64,000 nucleotides of DNA from NCBI GenBank assembly GCA_001768565.1, contig MEOE01000023.1:347459-411458 (forward strand). Direction: 5' to 3'. Below the pieces are notes generated by a model. That model was not told the origin of the DNA and searched no databases. It saw only the letters and a list, made by a program, of their open reading frames with translations. Shown here one piece after another: positions 1-9,100 of the stretch. The DNA is from Bacteroidetes bacterium GWF2_33_16. Its GTDB lineage: Bacteria > Bacteroidota > Bacteroidia > Bacteroidales > UBA12077. Position 1 is the stretch's first letter, and each line of letters opens with the position of its first letter. A program made the position numbers and the translations under genes.

Positions 1-1590
1 ATATAATAAAATACAACAAACAGGAAGCCCCAATCCCATTAATAATCCGATTAATAGTATTATTTTTTTATTAGGTGATACAGGATCGTTGTTCACCAAC
101 TTGGGAAAGTCAATAATCTCATTTTCAGGGAAATTAGATGCTTTTGCTATTTGCAACTCAGATTTTTTTCTTAATAAAAAGGTATACAGAGCATCTTGAA
201 GCTGAAACTCTCTTTCGTATGTAAATAATTTTCGTTGAGTTTCCGGAAGTGATTTTACATCTATGGTTAATTTATCAATTCTTTCATTAATATCTATTAG
301 AGACATTTCTGTTCTTTCGATTGAATTTAAAATATTTTCTAACAAGGTATTTTTCTGATTTTCAATTTTGATTTTTACACTTTCTAAATAAGGATTATCT
401 TTTTTTGAATTAACCATTACATCAACTTTTTCGGAATAAAGACTGTTTAACTCAATAATTAAACTATTCAATAATGCATCGCTTATACCCATAGACGATG
501 GAGCTATAATGTCCTGAAAATCTTTGTTCTCAGACAGGTATTCTTTTAAATAAGTATAGTATTTATGTTTAAGCAATAATTCTGCTTTTTGTGTTTGCAA
601 ACTTTCAAGATTTTGATATGACTGTTGTGATTGAAAATCAATATTCATTACCTTTTGTGAGGATTTGTACTTCTCCAAATTATTTTCAGCATTCATCAAC
701 GAATCCGAAATAGCATTTATCTGGCTATTAATAAAATCGATTGTGTTTATTGCTATTTTATTTTTCTTTTCAACACCTCGATTCAAATAAACATCAATTA
801 GTTTATTCAAGAAGTCAATTGATTTTGAAGCATTTTCGCCATCATAAAAAATCTTAACAATAGATGAATATTTTATTCCTTCGATTTGTTTTTGTTGAAA
901 TTCTACAACCAAAGATTCAAGCGTTCTAAATCTGAATATGTATATTTTACCAATATCAATCTCTGTTAATTCCTTTATTTTAATTTTAAAATTTCTTCCA
1001 ATAAAGTATTCGTCAGCTGGAATAGTATCATCAATAATTAAATTCTCAAAAACATCCACAACTTTTTCTTCGCTAAATAAATATGCCAGCGCCTCTTTCG
1101 CCTCGGTCCAAACATGAAACTTCCCGTTTTTAAGTTTTTGAATATATATTTCAATTTCGGCAGGCTGCAAATAGGCTGAATCATATTCAATAATAAAGGG
1201 TGTTCTATTATAGATTTCGTTTACTCTAAATTTCTCTTTTTCATAATACGAAACGTTAAAATTTAGTTCTCTAATTGTTCTTTCAGTAAGAAAATAAGAG
1301 CTAAGAATTTCTATTTCATTTTTCAATTTGTACTCAGCCATAGAACTATATGGTGAAACTACACTTTGAATAATTGCATCGGGATCCATTAAAGACTGTT
1401 CGTCTTTAATAAGAATTGAAGATCCTACCCTATAAACCGGAGATGTTGTTTTAATTACAACAAATGATATTATTAATCCCAATAATATAGACACAGGAAA
1501 TACATACCAAAATTTTAACAGCTTATTTAAATACGCTTTAAAATCAATAGTTTCTTCTTCAAAACTTTGAAATTGATTGTTATTAACCAT
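1..1590 (-). CDS. Wzz/Wzc-type polysaccharide chain-length or export protein (3' end outside window)
   Basis: The reading frame is open from the ATG at 1590 to the window edge, giving at least 530 residues without a stop. Translation starts MVNNNQFQSFEEETIDFKAY, then has one membrane segment (about residues 27-47), a long periplasmic part rich in coiled-coil character, and near the window edge a second membrane segment preceded by a Pro/Asn stretch (DPVSPNKK). This is the Wzz/GNVR layout of chain-length determinants. In this phylum such proteins often continue into a cytoplasmic tyrosine kinase (Wzc); that part would lie outside the window, so kinase status is unknown. It starts 31 bases after the Wza-like gene and is probably in the same operon. 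It should couple polymer length control to export in the inner membrane. Confidence 0.85.
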   Translation of the reverse strand, partial: MVNNNQFQSFEEETIDFKAYLNKLLKFWYVFPVSILLGLIISFVVIKTTSPVYRVGSSILIKDEQSLMDPDAIIQSVVSPYSSMAEYKLKNEIEILSSYFLTERTIRELNFNVSYYEKEKFRVNEIYNRTPFIIEYDSAYLQPAEIEIYIQKLKNGKFHVWTEAKEALAYLFSEEKVVDVFENLIIDDTIPADEYFIGRNFKIKIKELTEIDIGKIYIFRFRTLESLVVEFQQKQIEGIKYSSIVKIFYDGENASKSIDFLNKLIDVYLNRGVEKKNKIAINTIDFINSQINAISDSLMNAENNLEKYKSSQKVMNIDFQSQQSYQNLESLQTQKAELLLKHKYYTYLKEYLSENKDFQDIIAPSSMGISDALLNSLIIELNSLYSEKVDVMVNSKKDNPYLESVKIKIENQKNTLLENILNSIERTEMSLIDINERIDKLTIDVKSLPETQRKLFTYEREFQLQDALYTFLLRKKSELQIAKASNFPENEIIDFPKLVNNDPVSPNKKIILLIGLLMGLGLPVCCILLY

Positions 1591-1620
1591 ATGGAAATCC
1601 CAATTACAACAAAAATTTAT

Positions 1621-2397
1621 TTATTTGAACAATGCTATTACAATTGCGGCTGTTGAAATCGTTGATAAGATTATTGAATATGGGAAATTATCAAATGCAA
1701 ATGATTTGCTTTTTAAGGGTTCAATATAAACAACATCATTAGGCATTAAATAAAACTGATCAGATTGGAGCACCCCATTGTCAGTTAAATCAATATAATA
1801 CATTTCGGAGCCGGTAATTGTCTGGCGAACAAGTTTTACTTTTTTAAGATTTCCAAAATTTCTTGATCCCCCTGCCTCAGCAACTGCTTGCAAAATATTA
1901 ATCTGCTTATTATCAATAATAAATGTACCTGGATTTTCAACTTCACCTAAAACCGAAACTCTATAATTTACAAGCTGAACAACTACTGTTGCCTCTTTAA
2001 AATATTCATTTATAGTTTTTTGAAGCAAGTCGTTCACTTCTTTAATTGTCATCCCTTTAACATACACTTTGTCAATAAATGAAAAATTTATATAACCATC
2101 TTCTTCAATTCTGTAACTATTTAAATTTTGGTATGTCTGGGTCATCGGACTAGGGAAGTCGGTTTGAAATAACCTGCTGGTTTTTGGATCAACACTATGT
2201 ACACTGATATAAAGCTGGTCACCGGGTTGCAAAGGATATGAGGTATTTCTATTATTGATAAATCCTGTAGAAATATCTTTAACTGATTTTTCTTGTAGTA
2301 ATTGTACTTTCTTTTGTGAAACACAAGATGATAATAAAAAAACGACTACTAAAAGTCTTAGCAAAACTTTCAGATTTAAATTTGCAATTGTTTCCAT
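1621..2397 (-). CDS. Wza-type polysaccharide export lipoprotein (OPX family)
   Basis: 258 residues. It has a lipoprotein signal ending in LLSSC (lipidated Cys about residue 25), then a Poly_export domain (YPLQPGDQLYISVHSVDP) and an SLBB-like segment (VSVLGEVENPGTFII). The C-terminus ends in a hydrophobic helix (residues about 238-257), as in Bacteroidota homologues. The family forms the outer-membrane outlet for capsule or exopolysaccharide and works with a Wzz/Wzc partner, which is the next gene downstream (1590 to 1). It follows the SPOR-repeat gene by 17 bases, so the three genes look like one transcript. Family assignment is firm; the polymer exported is unknown. Confidence 0.9.
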   Translation of the reverse strand: METIANLNLKVLLRLLVVVFLLSSCVSQKKVQLLQEKSVKDISTGFINNRNTSYPLQPGDQLYISVHSVDPKTSRLFQTDFPSPMTQTYQNLNSYRIEEDGYINFSFIDKVYVKGMTIKEVNDLLQKTINEYFKEATVVVQLVNYRVSVLGEVENPGTFIIDNKQINILQAVAEAGGSRNFGNLKKVKLVRQTITGSEMYYIDLTDNGVLQSDQFYLMPNDVVYIEPLKSKSFAFDNFPYSIILSTISTAAIVIALFK

Positions 2398-2414
2398 GAT
2401 ATGTATTTTTTGTT

Positions 2415-4436
2415 TTATTTTTTAGTTATTTCTATTGCTTCTTTAATACTTACTTTTGATCCATTTATATAGGGAACAATAAAAGCTCCATCTACACCAC
2501 AATTTCTTTTTAGAACTAACGCTTGTTGGTATGATTCGAAATTCCCGATTGAGTATTTAAACCATCCATTTTCTTCAAATGAATAAACAATTGGTTCAAT
2601 ACTACAAATTTTTTGAATGGCAATATCCGATAATTCTTTTGAACTAGCAGCTATTTGAACTCTAAAAACAACTTTAGAATTATTTTGAATCCAATCTTTG
2701 ATTATTTGAGGTAGAAATCTTTTTGTAGCATTTTTGGCTTCGATCACATTCATCTTTTTATCGCCTTTAAAAGCTATAACAAATGCTCCATTCACGCTAC
2801 AATTTTTTCTTAACTCATTGGCATCAGCAAAATTATTGTATTCTCCAATGGCATATTTATACCAGCCATCTTCTTGAAAATTACTTATTTTTTCAAATCC
2901 AGAATAAATATTATGTAGATTTTCTGATGTCAATTTACTTCTATCAGCAGCAATTTGAACTTTGAAGACTATGTTTTCAGAAGAAGTGGTTTCTGAAAAT
3001 TTCCCACTTCGAGCAATTGATAATGGTATTTTTATCCCATCTTTGTATGCAACAACAAATGATCCTGAAACATTTACCAATTTATTTAATGCCGTAGCTT
3101 GTTCATAGGTATTAAATTTACCTACAGAATATTTAAACCAACCTTCCTCTTCACGAACATCAACATGCTCGTCGCCTTTATATATATTAACCAGATCATT
3201 TTCTGATAATTTGACTTTAGCTGCAGCTATTTGAACCTTAAATTCTAATCCAGCAGAAATGGTTGAAGGTCCTTGTTTTACAATCGCCTTTTTCTCCTTA
3301 GTTACTTCTGCTAATTCCTCTTTTTCCCCATCTTTGAAAGTTACAATAAATGCATCATCAACTTTTAGTGATGCTCTAAATTGCTCCGCTTCTGAATATG
3401 ATTTAAAATCACCAATAGTTAGTTTGTTCCAACCATCTTCGTTTACCATTTTTACGGTTTTGTTCCCAGAATAAATCTTCTGTAATGTATGTTGGGGTAA
3501 TGGTTTCTTATCAGAAGCAATTTGTATTTTATATATTATTTCTGGGGAGATTCCATTTTTTAAATTATCAGTTTTATTATCAATTATCTCAGCACTATAA
3601 TCATTCGATTCGGGTTGTGATTTATTTATTAATATTTCTGTATTATCGGCTTGGTCTTCTTTAGGGTACTTTAATTCAGAGTATAAATATTCATCCCACG
3701 CTTTTCTTATCGAAGAAGCTGATAATGAATCTGAATAAAGAATATTATAATATGAATTTGTTGTTAAAAATGAATCTTTTTTATTAAGATAATTTAAAAA
3801 AGATTGCAATAATTCTTCATTAATATCAATTAATAAACCATCATTATTCGTTTCTGTTTTTGAATTTTTTTCTATATCTATCAATTGTTTCCCTGAATAA
3901 ATATCTTTGAGTTGCTTTAGGCTTTCAATACCAGATTTCTCATACTCCTGTGCGGCAGATAGTTTAGAAAAACGAATATCAAGTTCATTTTTATCTAGTT
4001 GATATGCTTCATTTCTCAGTTTTTCTGCTTTATAAAAAAGCTCTCCTGATTGTTCTTCTTGAATTTTTAAATTGGTAGGAATATCATTGTTTTGAGAATA
4101 TTTCAGTTTTAAATCTGCTAAATCTTTTGTAAGTAAACTATATTCAATAAAATTTGCTTCCTTTTGAAGCTCTAATGCATCTACCTGATAATTTAATGCC
4201 TTGGTTCTGAGTTTCTCAATCTTTTCGCTGCTATTAGGATCAGTGTCATCATATCCGGCTATTTCTGAATATAGATAATTTGCTTTATCAATGAGCTTTT
4301 GTGCTTCAAGATTTAATTCTTTAATTTTTTCAATTTTTTTTTGATCATCACCATTACCTGAATAGACATTATGTGAAAATCCCATAAAAATAAATAATGA
4401 TAAAACTATTATTATTTTAGAGGGATTTAAACTCAT
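2415..4436 (-). CDS. Secreted protein with coiled-coil N-terminus and four SPOR-like repeats
   Basis: 673 residues with a Sec signal peptide (about 1-26). Residues about 27-290 are charged and helical, probably coiled coil. From about residue 300 there are four SPOR-like repeats of 90-100 residues, starting near 300, 397, 489 and 590. Each has the pattern FKVQIAA...IY.G....EDGWYKY.IG.F..Y..A..L......GAFVVAY..G. SPOR domains bind peptidoglycan stripped of stem peptides, so a cell-wall role in the periplasm is likely. It is the first gene of a probable operon with Wza- and Wzc-type genes, which suggests it organises or anchors the export complex; that is inference. No closer family is recognised. 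A terminator-like hairpin lies just upstream (4464-4489). Confidence 0.8.
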   Translation of the reverse strand: MSLNPSKIIIVLSLFIFMGFSHNVYSGNGDDQKKIEKIKELNLEAQKLIDKANYLYSEIAGYDDTDPNSSEKIEKLRTKALNYQVDALELQKEANFIEYSLLTKDLADLKLKYSQNNDIPTNLKIQEEQSGELFYKAEKLRNEAYQLDKNELDIRFSKLSAAQEYEKSGIESLKQLKDIYSGKQLIDIEKNSKTETNNDGLLIDINEELLQSFLNYLNKKDSFLTTNSYYNILYSDSLSASSIRKAWDEYLYSELKYPKEDQADNTEILINKSQPESNDYSAEIIDNKTDNLKNGISPEIIYKIQIASDKKPLPQHTLQKIYSGNKTVKMVNEDGWNKLTIGDFKSYSEAEQFRASLKVDDAFIVTFKDGEKEELAEVTKEKKAIVKQGPSTISAGLEFKVQIAAAKVKLSENDLVNIYKGDEHVDVREEEGWFKYSVGKFNTYEQATALNKLVNVSGSFVVAYKDGIKIPLSIARSGKFSETTSSENIVFKVQIAADRSKLTSENLHNIYSGFEKISNFQEDGWYKYAIGEYNNFADANELRKNCSVNGAFVIAFKGDKKMNVIEAKNATKRFLPQIIKDWIQNNSKVVFRVQIAASSKELSDIAIQKICSIEPIVYSFEENGWFKYSIGNFESYQQALVLKRNCGVDGAFIVPYINGSKVSIKEAIEITKK

Positions 4437-4463
4437 AATTAGTATTCAATTAGGAATTAGAAT

Positions 4464-4489
4464 AAAAAAAACAGATAATGACATCTGTT
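4464..4489 (-). terminator. Rho-independent terminator downstream of waaA
   Basis: On the minus strand ACAGAT (4488-4483), a 6-base loop and ATCTGT (4476-4471) are followed by a run of T (A on the plus strand at 4464-4470). It lies 75 bases after the waaA stop and only 28 bases before the next gene, so it could also act as an attenuator for the export operon. Confidence 0.6.
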
Positions 4490-4563
4490 ATAATATTTGT
4501 GCCTAAGTTACAAATTTTAGCATCGTTTTAAAAAAAAATGATATATATCACCATTTTTTCTAT

Positions 4564-5799
4564 TCAAACTGAAAATGACTTAATAATTTTTATTGTCGCA
4601 CCTCTATTATTTTCAATAAAATCTGCCGCAACTTTACTCGCTTGTTCAAGTTTTTCAGGATTACTTATAATATCAGTAAAAACAGTTATTAACTCATTAT
4701 AATTTGAAATGGAGAAAGCTCCTCCCAGTTGAATCAAATCAACTGCCTCTTTAAACTTTTGATAATTTGGTCCGAAAATCACTGGCAGGCCAAAAGTTGC
4801 TGCTTCAAGAATATTATGTATTCCTTTTCCAAATCCTCCTCCAATATATGCAATATCGCCATATTTATAAAGTGAAGATAAGAGTCCGATTGAATCTATC
4901 AGCAAAACATTGGCTGTTTCAACGTTACTTTCGTTTGCATCGGAATATTTTAAAACGGTCTTTCCCCCCGAAATATTTTTTACTATTCTGTTAACATTCT
5001 CTTTCGAAACCTCGTGTGGAGCTATAATTAGTTTTAATTCGTTTGTTGTTTCGTTAAAATATTTAATAACCAAATCTTCATCAGGCTGCCATGAACTACC
5101 TAAAATTAGGACCATTTGTTTCTGCTTAAATTTCTCTATTAAAGGGAGCCTTTGGGTTTGTTTTGCAATATCGTAAACTCTGTCGAAACGTGTATCTCCA
5201 GTTACTATTGAATTATTGTATCCTATACTTTTCAACAAATCCTGTGATTGCAAATTCTGAACAAAAAAGGAATTAAAATGCATTAATACTTTTCTGAACG
5301 ACCTACCATACCATTTAAAAAATCGTTGATTTTCTCTAAAAATTCCCGAAACCAGATATAATGGAACTTTTCGTTTCCCTAATTCATTTATATAATAATG
5401 CCAGAACTCATATTTTATAAAGAATACTATATCGGGATTTACAATATCCAAAAATCGTTTTGCATTAAGAGGAGAATCTATGGGTAAATAAAAAATATAG
5501 TCTGCTTTATTATAATTTTTTCTTATTTCGTAGCCCGATGGAGAAAAAAAAGTAAGCAATATTTCATAATCAGGTAATTTTTCTCGATAAGCTTCAATTA
5601 ACGGCCGCCCTTGCTCAAACTCTCCTAGTGATGCACAATGAAACCAAGCCAATTTATTTTTCTTTTTAACAGTATCTTTAATTTTCTTAAAAATATTTTT
5701 TCTCCCTATTAGCCATAGTTTTGCTTTTTGATTAAAGGGGGATGAAATAAGAATTAAAAAAAAGTAAAAAATCAATCCAAGTCGATAAAAGAATAGCAT
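4564..5799 (-). CDS. waaA: 3-deoxy-D-manno-octulosonic acid (Kdo) transferase
   Basis: 411 residues from the ATG at 5799. The frame extends up to 5865, but 5799 gives the usual family start (MLFFYRLG, then a membrane anchor), and a TAATTTTG promoter element at 5824-5831 places transcription start below 5865. Motifs include WFHCASLGEFEQGRPLI (the catalytic glutamate region of WaaA), SSWQPDED, IAPHEVSKENV and YIGGGFGKGIHNILEAA. The enzyme adds Kdo from CMP-Kdo to the lipid A precursor at the inner face of the cytoplasmic membrane. The gene is monocistronic here, with a terminator at 4464-4489. Whether one or two Kdo residues are added cannot be read from the sequence. Confidence 0.93.
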   Translation of the reverse strand: MLFFYRLGLIFYFFLILISSPFNQKAKLWLIGRKNIFKKIKDTVKKKNKLAWFHCASLGEFEQGRPLIEAYREKLPDYEILLTFFSPSGYEIRKNYNKADYIFYLPIDSPLNAKRFLDIVNPDIVFFIKYEFWHYYINELGKRKVPLYLVSGIFRENQRFFKWYGRSFRKVLMHFNSFFVQNLQSQDLLKSIGYNNSIVTGDTRFDRVYDIAKQTQRLPLIEKFKQKQMVLILGSSWQPDEDLVIKYFNETTNELKLIIAPHEVSKENVNRIVKNISGGKTVLKYSDANESNVETANVLLIDSIGLLSSLYKYGDIAYIGGGFGKGIHNILEAATFGLPVIFGPNYQKFKEAVDLIQLGGAFSISNYNELITVFTDIISNPEKLEQASKVAADFIENNRGATIKIIKSFSV

Positions 5800-5823
5800 A
5801 TTCAGATTTTTATGAATAAAAAA

Positions 5824-5831
5824 CAAAATTA
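5824..5831 (-). promoter_or_regulatory. -7 promoter element of waaA
   Basis: The minus strand reads TAATTTTG, an exact match to the Bacteroidota -7 consensus TAnnTTTG. The expected transcript start is about 5817, giving an 18-base leader to ATG 5799. No clear TTTG -33 element is seen. Confidence 0.5.
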
Positions 5832-5988
5832 CATGCGAATTTTTTAAAAAAGAATCTATTTTCAATAATATTCAAGAAAAGTGTGTTACTTGCTGATTTT
5901 GTGCAACTTATTCAACTCTACTAAAACTTGATTTCATTGGATGTGTTGATTTTGTTATAAAATGTTGAAAAAAAAATACTGAAAATAG

Positions 5989-6103
5989 TTGCAATTAAAA
6001 GTTTTTTTATACTTTTAACCATCTATTAAGACTTTCTTAATACCCTAACCCTAAAATTTAAAACCCAAGAGGCCTTCATTATTTTTAATGAAGGCCTTTT
6101 TTT
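5989..6103 (+). ncRNA. Possible short leader or small RNA ending in a strong terminator
   Basis: A possible promoter (TTGCAA at 5989-5994, TATACTTTT at 6008-6016) is followed about 60 bases later by a strong plus-strand terminator (6071-6103). The genes on either side are divergent, so no coding transcript should end here. A short RNA of roughly 80 bases, or an attenuated leader for the outer-membrane protein gene that starts 69 bases after the terminator, would explain it. No known RNA family is recognised. Confidence 0.35.
6071..6103 (+). terminator. Rho-independent terminator between divergent genes
   Basis: A perfect 10-bp stem, GGCCTTCATT (6071-6080) and AATGAAGGCC (6087-6096), with an ATTTTT loop, is followed by seven T (6097-6103). 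The A-tract side lacks a matching T-run for the minus strand, so it is oriented to stop plus-strand transcription. Confidence 0.8.
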
Positions 6104-6171
6104 GTGATATAAAATTTCAACAAATGAAAAAAAAATTCGTTCTTTAAATGCTTATCTGTAAAAGCTTTAAA

Positions 6172-9100
6172 ATGTTGAATCCAATTCGGTTTATTATATT
6201 TATATTTTTTATTCTCAACCCGTTGATTGTTCTCGCTCAGAACAATAGTAATATTCGTTCACGGACTTTTGTCCTTTATCAAGATTCAATATCTCTGGAT
6301 TCGCTTTTAATTGTTCCACATTCCGAAATAGTAATAGCAAACAATAAAATTGTTCACGATAGTTTATATAAAATTGATTATCCGCAATCGGTTTTTATAT
6401 CTTCAAACAAAATCATTAAATCAGGGGATTCCATTACTATCAGATATAGAGTTTTTGTTGATTTTTCAGTAGCAGAGTATTCTCACCGCGACTTATCAGA
6501 AATAATAAATACCGGTCCTGTATTAGCATACCCAGAAAATAGGTCAAGTTCTGATCGACAAAGTTTTTTTACCGATAATCAGCTCGATAAAAGAGGAAGC
6601 ATCTCTCGTGGAATAGTTATGGGCAATAATCAGGATGCATCTGTTAGTTCAAATTTAAATTTACAGATATCGGGCAAGCTAAGTGATAATCTAAATATTC
6701 TGGCAGCTATTTCTGATGAAAATATACCTATTCAACCTGATGGAAATTCGCAACAATTGCAAGAGTTTGACAAAGTTTTTATCCAGATTTATAATGAAAA
6801 TACGAAACTTATCGCCGGTGATTTTGAGATTACAAAGCCTACGGGATATTTTCTAAATAACAATAAAAAAGGTCAGGGTGGATTATTAAATTCTCGCTTC
6901 GTGGGTAAAAAAAACAAGTCTGTAACATTTGAAACAACCATAAGTGGAGCCGTTGCAAAAGGCAAGTATTGCCGAAAAACATTTAATGGACAAGAAGGAA
7001 ATCAGGGACCATATAAATTAAGTGGTTGCGAAAATGAGCTTTATATAATTGTTTTAGGTGGATCTGAATTGGTTTTTATTGATGGCAAACAAAAAATACG
7101 TGGTAAAGAAAATGATTACATTATTGATTACAATACCGGAGAAATAATTTTTACAGCTAATTGTCCTATTACAAAAGATAGTCGCATTGCTATAGAATTT
7201 GAATATTCGGAAAAAAGCTATGCTCGCTTTATGGTTTCTAACAGTAACTTACTTAAATCAAATACTGGTAGTTTCTGGATTAATATTTTTTCTGAACACG
7301 ACAGTAAAAATCAGCCTTTAACACAGGATTTAACTAACGAACAAAAAAGCATACTTGCACAATCGGGTGATAATACCGAAAATGCATTTGTACCAAACAT
7401 TGATAGTGTTTCGTTTACTGCTGATTACGTGTTGTATTTACAAAAAGACACTATTGTAAATAGTAATACTTTTACTATTTACGAATACTCAACGGATGCG
7501 ACAAAAGCATTTTATAAAGTAGGATTCAGCCTTGTAGGAGAAAATAAAGGCAACTATGTACAAATATCAAGCTCGGCTAATGGAAGGGTTTTTAAATGGG
7601 TTGCACCTGTTAACGACAAGCCTCAAGGAAACTTTGAACCCATACGTTTGCTCGTGGCACCCAAAAGCAAACAAATGGTAAACATTGGAGGAAATCAGAA
7701 TATTGGAAGCTTAACAAAAACATTTTTCGAAATAGCTCTTAGCAATAATGATATAAACACTTTTTCAGATATTGATAAATCAAACAATATTGGTTATGCA
7801 GTGAAATTAGGTGTCAGGCAAAACCTTCTTAAAAACGACACATTAAAAAATGCATTAATCACATCTATAAACTATGAGCTAACCAATCGTAATTTTGAAC
7901 CTTTCGAAAGATACCAACCAGTCGAATTTGAGCGCGATTGGAATATTCAACAACTTATTAAAGAAAACCAACATCGACTTACTTTTAATCTGTACTATAA
8001 TTATAAAAAGAATCTGGGAAGCCAATACGAGTTTGGTTTACTCAAAAACGAAAATAATTATTCAGGATATAAAAATGATTTATCTCTAAACCTAAATCAT
8101 TTGGGATACTCATTTTTGGCAAAAGGGAGTATATTAAACACTAACTCGGATTTTATTAATACCCAATTTATTCGCTATAATGCTGATCTCTCAAAATCTA
8201 CCCGACAAATAAAATTTGGTGCATTTGTTGAATCAGAAAGAAATGAATGGCAAAGCGCATTAACAGATAGCCTTTTAACGAATAGTTTTACATTTTCATC
8301 AGTAAAGGTATATATTGAGAATAGCGATTCTTCAGTAAATAAATACAATGCTTCATATACATTGAGAAACGACTATTTGCCTAAAGTGAATAATATGAAA
8401 CATGCATCCAGGGCAGAAGATTTTCAGATTGGTTTTAGTCTACTAAAAAATCCGAAACATACCCTTCGGTCAAAAGCAACTTACCGAAAACTTGAAATTA
8501 CAGATACCAGTCTTATATCACAATCGCAGCAAAATAATTTAATTGGCAGATTAGATTATAACCTGAATATTTTTAAAGGAGCAATTAGTTCGACAACATT
8601 TTACGAAGCTGGATCTGGACTTGAACCCAAACGAGAATTTTCGTATTTACGTGTTTCCAATGGACAAGGTGCTTTTTCGTGGAATGATTATAATAGTAAT
8701 GGAATAGCAGAGCTCGATGAGTTTGAAATTGCTCAGTTTCAGGATCAGGCAAACTATATTCGTATTTTTACACCCAGCACTGAATATATAAAAACTTTCC
8801 AGAATGAGTTTAGTGAAGTACTAAATCTGAGACCTAATGTGGTTTGGAAAGCCAAGAAAGGAGTTAAAAAATTAATCTCCCACTTTTCTAATCAAGTAGC
8901 ATACCAGATTAATCAGAAATCGACTAACGATAATTTATTGGAAAGCCTGAATCCATTCAATAAAACATCTAATTCGATCGAAATTATTACGATAAATCAA
9001 AGTTTACGAAATACCTTCTCTTTTAAAACATCAAGCTCCAAATTTGGGATGGATTATATATATCTTCAAAATAAAAACAAAATGCTGTTAACCAATGGTT

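Noticed and set aside
4910..5176. Small plus-strand open frame inside waaA
   Set aside because: It is an antisense shadow of waaA with no motif or ribosome-binding site.
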